The notes under the pieces were generated by a model. That model ran no database searches. It was given only the letters and a program-made list of their open reading frames with translations, and had not been told where the DNA came from. Below, piece by piece: positions 32,347 to 40,351 of a DNA stretch of 64,000 bases. The DNA lies in the NCBI RefSeq assembly GCF_014384985.1, contig NZ_JACRSX010000003.1, positions 186,001 through 250,000 on the forward strand, in the 5' to 3' direction. Every line of letters begins with the position of its first letter. Position 1 is the stretch's first letter. This stretch comes from Jutongia huaianensis (lineage in GTDB: Bacteria; Bacillota; Clostridia; Lachnospirales; Lachnospiraceae). The position numbers and the translations under genes are program-made.

Positions 32347-33072
32347 ATGCCGTTCATAAATGATTTAAGAGATGTACAGAATAAAACACGTAAAGATATC
32401 TCTCAATCGCAGCTTATCTTTGATGAGACAATACGAAGAAGCGGTTTTTCCGGTGCATCTGCACAAACCCAATACGATCACATATATGATATTTTGGCCG
32501 CACGTGATGCTGTTCATACCGATATAGTCACAGCCGGACTCAAAGAGGACGTCAAAGTCACCGGAGCCGTAACTGAATTAATCTGTAAAATAGCACTCGA
32601 CGCAAGTGCTCCAAACAGATATGATACACTTCCTAAAACATGGGATTGGATTGGAGATTTCGCCATTATGGGATCTCCTTTTAACCTATTTATATCGGTC
32701 AAAAGCTACAAGGCCAAAGAACGTTTAATTGTCAGTGGAACTGGGCAAAATGCTGCTCCCGTAGTTGGATATGGTCTGTTTGATGATCCAAGTGAATGGT
32801 CACCTGACAGAGTCAAACAATATAAGCAAAGAGGCTTCATCGCAATCTACATGCCAAATACTTTGTATAATGCTCTTGACGCAATGACTCCACAAACACC
32901 AGGATTAAGCTCTCGGTTGATTCGAAAATACTCACCTGCAAATGGTTATCCAGCCACAAACATAAAAAACATCTATGATCGACCACTTCTTCGAAAATTG
33001 GAAGACTTCGATGATGACATTGCCCATATATGCATTCCTGGAAGCTATACTCTCGATCTCTCACGCTATTAA
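32347..33072 (+). CDS. Type II-like restriction endonuclease, 241 aa
   Basis: A plus-strand gene divergent from the methylase. The start MPFINDLRDVQNK follows AAAGGAGG; a longer frame has no ribosome site. The chain is soluble, with a likely PD-(D/E)xK core: VTELICKIAL, then WDWIGDFAIMGSPFNLFISVKSYKAKERL (Asp, then Ser-Val-Lys). No named enzyme was recognised. Its place between an HTH-methylase and a Vsr endonuclease makes it the likely cognate nuclease. The cutting site cannot be stated. Confidence 0.78.
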   Translation: MPFINDLRDVQNKTRKDISQSQLIFDETIRRSGFSGASAQTQYDHIYDILAARDAVHTDIVTAGLKEDVKVTGAVTELICKIALDASAPNRYDTLPKTWDWIGDFAIMGSPFNLFISVKSYKAKERLIVSGTGQNAAPVVGYGLFDDPSEWSPDRVKQYKQRGFIAIYMPNTLYNALDAMTPQTPGLSSRLIRKYSPANGYPATNIKNIYDRPLLRKLEDFDDDIAHICIPGSYTLDLSRY

Positions 33073-33080
33073 TATGACAT

Positions 33081-33120
33081 AAAAAATGCAAGGCGGTTAT
33101 TGCTTAACTGTCTTGCATTT
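33081..33120 (-). terminator. Convergent terminator between the restriction and vsr genes
   Basis: AAATGCAAG and CTTGCATTT pair over 9 bp; the minus strand then has TTTTTT. It overlaps the vsr 3' end and can serve the convergent nuclease gene from the other side, though the plus-strand T-run is weak. Confidence 0.7.
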
Positions 33121-33553
33121 CTTCATCACAAATCAACATGTCAAAAATCGTTTCTTCAATTACTTTAATGCATTCATCCGTTTTTTTCTTTATATCGTTT
33201 CCCCAAAATCTTATAACGGTCCATCCCATAAATAAGAGTTTTTTATTAACCTCATCATCGTGTTCTCTGTTTTTTCCAATTTTCTTTATCCAAAATTCAG
33301 CGTTTTTTCCTTTTTCCAATCGAGGCTTTAAAACTTCCCAATCCTTACCATGAAAGAACTCGCTATCACAAAAAATGGCAATTTTATATTTTGTGATAGC
33401 AATGTCAGGAGTACCCGGTAATAATTTATAATTTTTTCTGTACCTAATCCCTTTATTCCACAATGCTTTTCTTAGGACAACTTCTATTGACGTATCCTTT
33501 GACTTTATGTTAACCATGTTTTTATGTCTTTGCTCTGGTGTTAAACAATCCAT
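33104..33553 (-). CDS. vsr: Very short patch repair (Vsr) endonuclease
   Basis: Vsr nicks next to T:G mismatches that arise when 5-methylcytosine is deaminated, and is often linked to C5 methylases. Seen here: MDCLTPEQRHKNMVNIKSKDTS near the N-terminus, LRKALWNKGIRYRKNYKLLPGTPDIAITKYKIAIF with the metal-binding Asp, then FFHGKDW and AEFWIKKIGKNREHD. The start at 33553 has GGAG nine bases upstream. It is convergent to the nuclease gene and supports a cytosine-methylation system at this site. Confidence 0.93.
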   Translation of the reverse strand: MDCLTPEQRHKNMVNIKSKDTSIEVVLRKALWNKGIRYRKNYKLLPGTPDIAITKYKIAIFCDSEFFHGKDWEVLKPRLEKGKNAEFWIKKIGKNREHDDEVNKKLLFMGWTVIRFWGNDIKKKTDECIKVIEETIFDMLICDEEMQDS

Positions 33554-33656
33554 AAATACCACTCCAGCCATCAAAATGTACTATTCATTATATTCGACAG
33601 GGCGAATATAAGCAAGTATTTCTGTAAACCTATTCAACTTCTACCGTTCTCAAGTA

Positions 33657-33685
33657 TTGATCCAAGTATAAACATGCAGTATAAT
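33657..33685 (+). promoter_or_regulatory. Promoter of the mrr-like gene
   Basis: TTGATC (33657-33662) and TATAAT (33680-33685) are 17 bases apart, 34 bases before the start codon. AAGGAAGTG is the ribosome site. Confidence 0.8.
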
Positions 33686-33718
33686 AAAATTTAAGTATAC
33701 CCAAAAGGAAGTGATTAT

Positions 33719-34621
33719 ATGCGAAACAAGATAGACAGTCGAATTCCACGATATAACAAATTGATAATGCCGACTTTTGTCGCATTAAAAGAGCTTGGGG
33801 GTTCAGGAACCAACGATGAGATTCTGAACCAAGTTATAAAGGATCTGAACATCCCAGATGAAGTAGCAGACATCACACATATGGGAAAAGTTAACCAGAG
33901 CGAATTATCCTACCAACTAGCGTGGGCAAGAACATATCTCTCAAAGTATGGTGTTATCCATAATAGTGCTCGTTCTGTATGGTCTATCACCCCAGACTTC
34001 GTTGGTATAGAGGTTCTTGACGAAAAAGAAATCGTATCTGCCATCGTAAAGAAAAACGCAGAAAGACGAAATAAAGCCGCTTCATCCTCCACTAAGGATG
34101 AAGCCCCAGATCTTCCAGAAGACGACGATCCCAGCAACGATGATGAGGAATTTCCAGATGAAATAAAACCTTGGAAGGAAAAGCTTGCTGATATTCTACA
34201 AACAATGGATCCGTATGGATTTGAAAGACTAACTCAAAGAGTTCTTCGTGAATGCGGATTTTCCCAAGTAGAAGTTACAAAGAAATCTGGTGATGGTGGA
34301 ATTGATGGAACCGGAAAGCTGAAAATCAACGGCATCTTCAGTTTTAATGTTGCTTTCCAATGCAAACGATACAGCGGTGTTGTTGGTGCACCTGATATTA
34401 GAGATTTCCGTGGTTCTCTCACAACTAATATTGAAAAAGGTCTTTTTATTACCACTGGCACATTTTCAAAAGCCGCACGTGAAGAAGCCTGCAGCCCAGG
34501 CAAACAACAGATTGACCTTTTAGATGGCGAAGAATTCATCAATAAACTCACTGAATACGAAATTGGGGTACATCCAATAACAACTTATACAATTGACGAA
34601 GATTTCTTCCGAAAGATATAA
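33719..34621 (+). CDS. mrr: Mrr-family restriction endonuclease
   Basis: 300 residues. The N-terminal winged helix (Mrr_N, about 10-95, PTFVALKELGGSGTNDEIL... LSYQLAWARTYLSKYGVI) binds DNA. An acidic linker (125-150) leads to the nuclease domain with YGFERLTQRVLRECGFSQVEV, the SGDGGIDGTGK loop (Asp196) and FNVAFQCKRYSG (Gln214-x-Lys216). Mrr enzymes cut methylated DNA. It has its own promoter and terminator and is the only gene pair partner of the SymE-like gene on its right. Confidence 0.94.
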   Translation: MRNKIDSRIPRYNKLIMPTFVALKELGGSGTNDEILNQVIKDLNIPDEVADITHMGKVNQSELSYQLAWARTYLSKYGVIHNSARSVWSITPDFVGIEVLDEKEIVSAIVKKNAERRNKAASSSTKDEAPDLPEDDDPSNDDEEFPDEIKPWKEKLADILQTMDPYGFERLTQRVLRECGFSQVEVTKKSGDGGIDGTGKLKINGIFSFNVAFQCKRYSGVVGAPDIRDFRGSLTTNIEKGLFITTGTFSKAAREEACSPGKQQIDLLDGEEFINKLTEYEIGVHPITTYTIDEDFFRKI

Positions 34622-34627
34622 TACAAG

Positions 34628-34655
34628 GCTGATCATTCTTATGGTCAGCTTTTTC
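34628..34655 (+). terminator. Terminator after mrr
   Basis: GCTGATCA and TGGTCAGC pair over 8 bp around TTCTTA, followed by TTTTTC on the plus strand. Confidence 0.8.
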
Positions 34656-34694
34656 TGCATCCATCCACGCCCTTCAACTCTACCTAAAATCTAT

Positions 34695-34889
34695 CTAATT
34701 TATGTCCCATATTTCATTCGCTTTTGTTATAACTAACCGTCCATCCTCGCACTTCACTTCAATCTGCTCTCCGATGTCAAATCCCAGATCCGACAGCCAT
34801 TTTCCTTTCAGAACAATGCTTGGTGTTCGCTTGTACTGATATCCACTTGCTTCATAAACCTTCATTTCTCTATATTTTTTATATGCCAT
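34695..34889 (-). CDS. SymE-like protein (type I toxin family fold), 64 aa
   Basis: A small AbrB-like protein. Residues 22-56 (TPSIVLKGKWLSDLGFDIG... CEDGRLVITK) follow the SymE_toxin pattern: a P-x-I-x-LKGKWL stretch, a GF-x-IG turn and a DGRLVI strand. AAAAGGAGAAGATAAAT precedes the ATG. In E. coli symE lies in the immigration control region by mcrBC, hsd and mrr. Here the homologue is convergent with mrr. No antisense RNA gene or SOS box was found next to it. It could also act as a DNA-binding regulator, since the fold is shared. Confidence 0.8.
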   Translation of the reverse strand: MAYKKYREMKVYEASGYQYKRTPSIVLKGKWLSDLGFDIGEQIEVKCEDGRLVITKANEIWDIN

Positions 34890-35140
34890 ATTTATCTTCT
34901 CCTTTTGCCAATTTTTAGACTTCTGCCATAAGATTAAACTTACGCTGAATTATTGCTTCTTTTGCTAATTTATATATTTTGTGAGATACCCCCTTGAACA
35001 AGGGAAACGACAACGGGGAATAATTTCCTCGTCTAAGCACAGTTTTAGAATGTAAATTTTAGCGATATGTAGTGACACAAATGCCGAGTTTATGCGAGTT
35101 TTACGGGTTAGGGGGATAGCCAAGTTTTGTGTCTTAACAC
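34890..35140. other. Right end of the prophage (att-side, non-coding)
   Basis: No gene is supported here. Near the junction the sequence has repeated CGAGTTT-like units (GCCGAGTTTATGCGAGTTTTACGGGTT, about 35,083-35,109) and a palindrome CTTGAACAAG at 34,991. Such repeats can be recombinase arm or half sites. The exact att core is within about 35,130-35,145 (the GCTGATGGC side belongs to comEC). Confidence 0.5.
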
Positions 35141-35765
35141 CGCTGATGGCAAGCAGATGTCCAATCCCGCTTTCCTGATACAGCTTCTGGATATTCATAT
35201 CCAGAAGAGATTTATCTCCAAGGATCATTGCAGATACAATGCCGCTTTCTTTTGGGGGCAGACAGGTCTGGTATACAAGACTGATTCTGTCCCGGATATG
35301 ATACAGAATATTTTTGATGGGATCTATATTGTACTGCAGTACCTGAAAGGAATCAGCTCTGAATTCATAGTAAATTCCTTTCTCTTTGTAATATTCCCGG
35401 CGATTAAACATACCGGGATTGGTGGCAATCGGAAATTCCAGAAGTGTTCCATTCAGAAAAAGAGTGTTTCCCGGCTGCAGAGAGGGTTTTCCGGAAATAG
35501 AAATATACAATTTCTTTTGGAAATACACTTGTGTATCAGTTGTCAGATGAATACGACAGTTTTTCAGATACAGGACAATACGGTCCTCTTTTCCCTGTTC
35601 CATGCAGATCTGATCAATCGTTCCGGTGGCTGAAGCAGAGGTCTGATCCTCCCAGATCCCGTTAAAACAATAATACCGGGCATCATCCTTTTCAGAATAA
35701 ATGGCCCGGTATAAAAGAAATAATATGGTTATTCCAGCAAAAATCCATAAAAATGGTCGTTTAAT
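34965..35765 (-). pseudogene. comEC: comEC, interrupted after the LAISG motif
   Basis: N-terminal part of the DNA-uptake channel. It reads IKRPFLWIFAGITILFLLYR (a membrane segment), then a DUF4131-like OB region (RIVLYLKNCRIHL... NTLFLNGTLLEF) and the start of the competence domain up to GIGHLLAISG near codon 210. Intact ComEC is 700-800 residues. From about 35,137 the frame continues with unrelated residues (KTQNLAIPLTRK...) and stops at 34,965. The best start is an ATT at 35,765, seven bases after AGGAGG; no ATG, GTG or TTG fits ahead of the membrane helix. It is 11 bp after the GerMN gene. Confidence 0.85.
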
Positions 35766-35776
35766 AGTTGTTCCTC

Positions 35777-36757
35777 CTATTCCTGATCGACAATATCCAG
35801 ATTACGTTCGAAGGCAGAACCGAAATCAATGGTATCGTTATATAAAAGCACCTGTTCTCCGTTAATACTAAACTGTACCTTGTTGATATTGGATAATTCT
35901 GCAAGAGTATCTACAACAGAATAAATGGTTGTCTCTGCGGAAATATTGGTACGTTTTTTGAGAAATTCTTCAGAGAAATCAACATAACAGGTATTTTCTT
36001 TGACAGAGATTTTGTTAAGCTCTGTTTTTTCCGGTATCGTTGCTTTGATCTCGTCAGGGTCCACACCATCAATAGAATAGGGTCCGCGTATCAACTGCTC
36101 TACGGCAAGCTGCTCCAGGGGGATGGTTGCGTCATAGGTAATATCTACAGGGACCTTGACAAGGTTGCTTCCTGTTTTGTCGCTAAAATACATATTTAAT
36201 GTGGCATTTTGTTTGTAGGTGGTTTCTCCGCCGGTATTGTCAATAAAGGAATCGGCAGTCATGTATCCTACAGCGTCCAGATTAGAATCAGTCAGGGGCT
36301 GACCGGCAACATAAAACTGTACACTGCTGACTCCGCGGATCTGACAGAGTGTTTTTACAATGGCAGCCCGACGGAGAATTTCGGAGACACCTTTAATCTT
36401 TCCATAACCGGAGCTTAAGTACAGAGACAACTGGCCGGAGTCTTCGAAAATAAAATCATCTACTGTAACATCGTCCGGTAATGCCTTTCGCAGTCCGAGA
36501 TCCTTTGGTTCCGACTGAAGTCTTGTCAGAAATTCATTGACGAGATCATCCCGTTTCCGGGACTCTGGCGTATATTTTTCAAATCCCACTTTTGTTTCAT
36601 TGGCATCGGGACAAAATACATAATAGCCGGTATATTCTTTCTCCTTATGGAAAGAACAACCACCACAAAAGAGAAGTACCAAAAACAGGACACAGGCGCA
36701 AAAGCCCAATCGTAACAGATGAATATTTTTGGATGTTGTATCTGTGCTAATCGGCAT
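35777..36757 (-). CDS. GerMN-domain lipoprotein
   Basis: 326 residues. The start MPISTDTTSKNIHLLRLGF follows AAAGGAGGACCAC. An N-terminal signal with lipobox LLFCGGC points to a lipoprotein facing outward. Two GerMN-like units follow: one around DLGLRKALPDDVTVDDFIFED... LCQIRGVSSVQFYVAG and one around LEQLAVEQLIRGP... NINKVQFSINGEQV. GerMN proteins take part in spore germination or, with two-component kinases, in envelope sensing (compare LpqB with MtrAB). It is directly after the kinase gene, overlapping or nearly so in the same operon. Confidence 0.88.
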   Translation of the reverse strand: MPISTDTTSKNIHLLRLGFCACVLFLVLLFCGGCSFHKEKEYTGYYVFCPDANETKVGFEKYTPESRKRDDLVNEFLTRLQSEPKDLGLRKALPDDVTVDDFIFEDSGQLSLYLSSGYGKIKGVSEILRRAAIVKTLCQIRGVSSVQFYVAGQPLTDSNLDAVGYMTADSFIDNTGGETTYKQNATLNMYFSDKTGSNLVKVPVDITYDATIPLEQLAVEQLIRGPYSIDGVDPDEIKATIPEKTELNKISVKENTCYVDFSEEFLKKRTNISAETTIYSVVDTLAELSNINKVQFSINGEQVLLYNDTIDFGSAFERNLDIVDQE

Positions 36758-36851
36758 GTGGTCCTCCTTTCCGGCGATGATATGATAAGCATATGCTGAC
36801 GGGTAACAGTGTTGATTCCATAGATATCTTGCATTTTGGGATATTGGTATA

Positions 36852-38285
36852 TTATGGAACATAAGTTAACGGGATACGGACAGTGAATGTCGTCCCCTCC
36901 TTTTCTTTACTATATAGCTTAATGGAACCTCGATGTAAAAGTACGGCACTACGGGTCAGGGAAAGTCCCAGTCCGGTACCGCCGGTATCTCTGGAACGCG
37001 CCTTGTCCACTCGGTAAAAACGCTCGAATACATTATCCTGAACATCCTCCGGGATACCAACGCCGGAGTCCTGTACCGTGACATAGAAAAACTTGTGATC
37101 GGCGTTGAGCGTTACGCGGACCCAGCCATCGTCATAGTTGTATTTGATGGCATTTTCAATGAGGTTATTTAATGCGATTGACATTTTGGTTTCATCTATA
37201 TCTGCCATGACAGGACGATAACTTTCGTAGATCAGCTCAATGTTACGTTCTGCCGCGATCGGTCTGAGTCGCTTTAAAAGCTGCTCCAGAAGATCGTTGA
37301 TGCTTGTGTTGACAACTTCTACCTGAGACGTATTCTTGTCCATTTTGACCATGGAGAGCAGATCGTTAATGATCTTTGTCATACGCTCGATCTCATTGGT
37401 GATATCACCGAGAAACTCCCGGTAGATTTCCTCCGGCATTCCCTCCTGTGAAAGCAGGGAATCGGCCAGGACCTTCATAGAAGCAATCGGTGTCTTTAAC
37501 TCATGGGAAACATTGGAAACAAATTCCTGACGTGCCGTGTCCTGATTTCGGATGACATCGATCATCTGATTGAAAGAATCAGAAATACTGCTGATCTCCG
37601 AAAAACCATGCATGTTAAGCTTTACACTCATATCCCCCTGGGATATTTCGTTGATCGAGGATGTAATCTGCTTTAATGGGCGTGCCAGAAGGGTGGAGTA
37701 AAGCAAAGCACCCAAAAGCACCAGAATTGTTAATATCAACAGGATAATGTATACCTGACGTTTGACGGCATCCGCCATCTGATGAAGATTTTTCGTGGAA
37801 AAGCTCATGATGACGACACCATCGGTTGTCTGTTTGTTGGAATTTATAATGGGCATGGTAAGCTGAACATACTCTCCCAGCTCATTTATGTATTTTCCAT
37901 TATCGCTGTTAAAACATTTTACAACCTCTGTGGAAATAACTGTTTTGCCGTTCTCCAGTCCATAAGTATCATGAATGATGCGGAGGTTCTGATCTACCAG
38001 AATAATACGTCCCTGATAAATTTCAGCAATCTGTGCCGCCTCTTCCACAACCTCCTCACTGTCGTGATCCACCAGATAACCGGAGGACACCACCAGATTG
38101 GAGATCATGGTTCCGTAGGACTGCAGCTCATCGACACGCTGGGACACCAGCTTTGACTCATATGCATTTGTAATAATTATAGAAAAGATATACAGGGGAA
38201 CCAGTCCCATCATCAAAAATACAATCAGTACCTGTATCCGCATACTGCGGAGAAAATACAGAACTTTGCCAAGAAATTGTTTCAA
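36852..38285 (-). CDS. Sensor histidine kinase (WalK/MtrB-like)
   Basis: 477 residues. Membrane segments at about 19-40 and 177-200 flank an extracytoplasmic sensor domain. HAMP spans about 201-250. The dimerisation domain carries the phospho-accepting His261 in VSNVSHELKTPIASMK. HATPase motifs are NNLIENAIKYN (N box), DSGVGIPEDVQ (G1), FYRVDKARS (F box) and GGTGLGLSL (G2). It is paired with the response regulator 60 bp upstream and with the GerMN lipoprotein downstream. The family resembles WalK but a given orthology is not claimed. Confidence 0.95.
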   Translation of the reverse strand: MKQFLGKVLYFLRSMRIQVLIVFLMMGLVPLYIFSIIITNAYESKLVSQRVDELQSYGTMISNLVVSSGYLVDHDSEEVVEEAAQIAEIYQGRIILVDQNLRIIHDTYGLENGKTVISTEVVKCFNSDNGKYINELGEYVQLTMPIINSNKQTTDGVVIMSFSTKNLHQMADAVKRQVYIILLILTILVLLGALLYSTLLARPLKQITSSINEISQGDMSVKLNMHGFSEISSISDSFNQMIDVIRNQDTARQEFVSNVSHELKTPIASMKVLADSLLSQEGMPEEIYREFLGDITNEIERMTKIINDLLSMVKMDKNTSQVEVVNTSINDLLEQLLKRLRPIAAERNIELIYESYRPVMADIDETKMSIALNNLIENAIKYNYDDGWVRVTLNADHKFFYVTVQDSGVGIPEDVQDNVFERFYRVDKARSRDTGGTGLGLSLTRSAVLLHRGSIKLYSKEKEGTTFTVRIPLTYVP

Positions 38286-38345
38286 AGCGCACCCTTCCCT
38301 GCCATTTGAAGCATTTATTTTAGTAATCCGGAAGTCGCAGCCGGT

Positions 38346-39035
38346 TTATTTCTGAAAATAATAGCCAACGCCCCATTTTGTATGTATATACTTTGGATCG
38401 CTTGGTTTGTTTTCGATTTTTTCACGGAGACGGCGGATATGGACATCCACTGTTCTGACATCTCCCGGATAATCATAGCCCCAGACAGTATTTAACAGTT
38501 CCTCACGGCTGTAGACTTTATTCGGGTGAACCATCAAAAGCTCCAGAAGATCAAATTCCTTTGCAGTCAGGTTCACTTCCTTTTCGTCGATATAGGCTCT
38601 GCGGCTATCGCAGTCTACCTTTAATACATCATATGTAAGAAGCTTTGGATTTTCGTCATGGGAGTGACCTGCATTGCTGCGACGGATAATTGCTTTGATC
38701 CTGGCCTTTACCTCCAGAATATTAAATGGTTTGGTGATATAATCATCCGCACCGTATTCGAGACCAAGGATCTTATCCATATCATCGCCCTTTGCGGTCA
38801 GCATGATGATTGGAACATCAGAAAATTCCCGTACCTGCTGGCAGACTTCAAAACCGGTGAGAACCGGAAGCATCACATCCAGTAATACAACATCATATTC
38901 ATTCTTCTGGATCAGATCCAGAGCCTCCTGCCCGTCATAGGCACAATCTACATCCATTCCATCCTGTTCCAGACTGAAACGGATTCCTTTTACAATAAGC
39001 TTTTCATCGTCAACAACCAGAACCTTTCTCGCCAT
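38346..39035 (-). CDS. OmpR/PhoB-family response regulator
   Basis: 229 residues. The receiver domain has the acidic pair DD (9-10), the phosphorylation site Asp53 in VVLLDVMLPVLTG, Thr-Ala-Lys (MLTAKGDD) and the switch Lys in YITKPF. The C-terminal winged helix ends DVHIRRLREKIENKPSDPKYIHTKWGVGYYF, typical of OmpR-type regulators. Close to WalR in sequence. Situated between comEA and the kinase gene. Confidence 0.95.
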   Translation of the reverse strand: MARKVLVVDDEKLIVKGIRFSLEQDGMDVDCAYDGQEALDLIQKNEYDVVLLDVMLPVLTGFEVCQQVREFSDVPIIMLTAKGDDMDKILGLEYGADDYITKPFNILEVKARIKAIIRRSNAGHSHDENPKLLTYDVLKVDCDSRRAYIDEKEVNLTAKEFDLLELLMVHPNKVYSREELLNTVWGYDYPGDVRTVDVHIRRLREKIENKPSDPKYIHTKWGVGYYFQK

Positions 39036-39066
39036 AACGCTCCCCCTAAACTTTTCATTGATTCTT

Positions 39067-39678
39067 TTACACTGTGATCTGATCTTTGATCCGGTTATAT
39101 ATCCCCTCTTTAATCCCGGAAATCTTCATAATATCCTCAACAGAAGCAAAGCTTCCGTTTTCTGTGCGGTAATCGATGATCAACTGGGCTTTTGCCTCGC
39201 CAATCCCGGCAAGTGTCATCAACTCCGCCAGATCCGCCTGATTAATATTGACCAGCCCGGATTCCCTGCCTCCCCCGACAGATTGTTTCTTTGCAAAACC
39301 GGTGTTTTTCCCTTTTTTGGGGATCGTAATCTGCTCCCCGTCATTTAACGGCCGTGCCTGGTTGATCGCAGCACGGTCTGCTTTTTTGCGAAAACCGCCT
39401 GCTGCTTCCACGGCGTCACAGACTCTGGCATCTCCTGTAAAGCGGTAAACCCCCGGATTTTTCACGGCACCGCAGATATATACTGCACATTCCCCATTAT
39501 CAGCAGTAACCTTGTCCGCAGACACATCTCCCGTCAGAGACGGAGCAGGTGTGTCCCGGCCGGATATCCATTCCTGTGTATTTGGGGCTGATCCTGCTGT
39601 AGATCTCATATAGAACCAGCCGGACAGCACCAGAAAACAGATACATATTCCTATTGTGATCAATGTTTGACGTTTCAT
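39067..39678 (-). CDS. comEA: ComEA family DNA-binding protein
   Basis: 203 residues. A membrane anchor at about 7-24 precedes an SLBB-like domain (CAVYICGAVKNPGVYRF... LNDGEQITIPKKG). The C-terminus holds a double helix-hairpin-helix (VNINQADLAELMTLAGIGEAKAQLIIDYR and DIMKISGIKEGIYNRIKD) that binds dsDNA. ComEA delivers DNA to ComEC. It heads the operon whose last gene, comEC, is broken. Confidence 0.94.
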   Translation of the reverse strand: MKRQTLITIGICICFLVLSGWFYMRSTAGSAPNTQEWISGRDTPAPSLTGDVSADKVTADNGECAVYICGAVKNPGVYRFTGDARVCDAVEAAGGFRKKADRAAINQARPLNDGEQITIPKKGKNTGFAKKQSVGGGRESGLVNINQADLAELMTLAGIGEAKAQLIIDYRTENGSFASVEDIMKISGIKEGIYNRIKDQITV

Positions 39679-39789
39679 AATACCTCCTACGAATGAAATT
39701 CATAGCAGATATATGTCATTTTAATTGCGAACCTATCTCTATTCTAACGATTCCAGCCAAAAAAACAATAGCCACCGGGAAAAAATTTA

Positions 39790-40224
39790 TTAATTTTTTT
39801 TAAAAATTATGATCCCTGCCAAAAAGAGTGCAGTTCCCAAAAGCTTCAACCAGTCAAAGCCTACGCGTTCCACACCAAACAGTCCAAAAACCTCGATCAG
39901 ATAGGCTGTGATCAACTGGGCCGCGACAATCAACATAACTGCTTTGGCGGGACCAAGCTGATTCATGCCTATAATGACGGTGTATGTGATAAAGGCGCCA
40001 ATGACACCGCCTAACAGCATATAACGTGGATGAACACGCATAATACCGGCAATCTGTCCGTCTCTTCCCGTCAGAAACCAGGCTGCGATACAGACAATCA
40101 AGGCAGTAAGCTGCACAAAGGCAGCGGAGATCCAGACGCTGGTTTGTTTTGTTACCTCTGTGTTAAACACTCCCTGCACACTCATCAGAACACCGGAGAT
40201 CAAAGAAATGATCATTCCCCACAT
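39790..40224 (-). CDS. DMT-superfamily permease (DUF606/YdcZ-like)
   Basis: 144 residues with four predicted membrane helices (MWGMIISLISGVLMSVQGVF, then WISAAFVQLTALIVCIAAWFL, YMLLGGVIGAFITYTVII and LLGTALFLAGIIIF). The NTEVTKQT turn after helix 1 and the GPAKAVMLIVAAQL region are typical of DUF606 half-transporters. The start at 40224 has GGGAGGTTCTTCT before it. Substrate unknown. Confidence 0.87.
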   Translation of the reverse strand: MWGMIISLISGVLMSVQGVFNTEVTKQTSVWISAAFVQLTALIVCIAAWFLTGRDGQIAGIMRVHPRYMLLGGVIGAFITYTVIIGMNQLGPAKAVMLIVAAQLITAYLIEVFGLFGVERVGFDWLKLLGTALFLAGIIIFKKN

Positions 40225-40265
40225 AGAAGAACCTCCCTTCATTTTGGTTAGTTTTCCCATAATAA

Positions 40266-40314
40266 AAAGATCTATACACAACAAACGGGTCTTTCGGACC
40301 CGTTTGTTGTGTAT
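40266..40314 (-). terminator. Terminator after argD (19-bp perfect stem)
   Basis: Bases 40272-40290 and 40296-40314 form a perfect 19-bp stem with a five-base loop. On the minus strand GATCTTTTTATT follows. It lies just after the argD stop codon. Confidence 0.8.
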
Positions 40315-40351
40315 ATGTATGTTCATTTGTATCAATCGCTGTATTTGTAGT

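Larger units (their letters stand above)
1..35140. mobile_element. Prophage (right part) integrated in comEC
   Basis: A contiguous leftward-transcribed phage gene set fills this stretch: portal, both terminase subunits, HNH, DNA polymerase, VapE primase, SNF2 helicase, VRR-NUC, DUF2800/DUF2815 and a repressor-like HTH protein. The right end carries restriction and nuclease cargo on both strands. The right boundary is placed near 35,137, where the ComEC protein similarity stops inside its LAISG motif. The left boundary, the integrase and the matching 3' part of comEC lie outside the window. In related clostridial phages a large serine recombinase usually sits past the lysis genes, so it is expected to the left; that placement is an inference. 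Confidence 0.9.

Noticed and set aside
32837..33091. Minus-strand frame opposite the type II-like nuclease gene
   Set aside because: It is the complement of a well-supported plus-strand gene and lacks its own signals.
34985..35000. CTTGAACAAG palindrome before symE as an SOS box
   Set aside because: It lacks the GAAC-N4-GTTC arrangement; it is a plain 10-bp palindrome.
34965..35130. The C-terminal tail of the broken comEC frame as a real domain
   Set aside because: It is read from phage end DNA, contains the repeats near the junction and has no resemblance to ComEC; it is a fusion accident.
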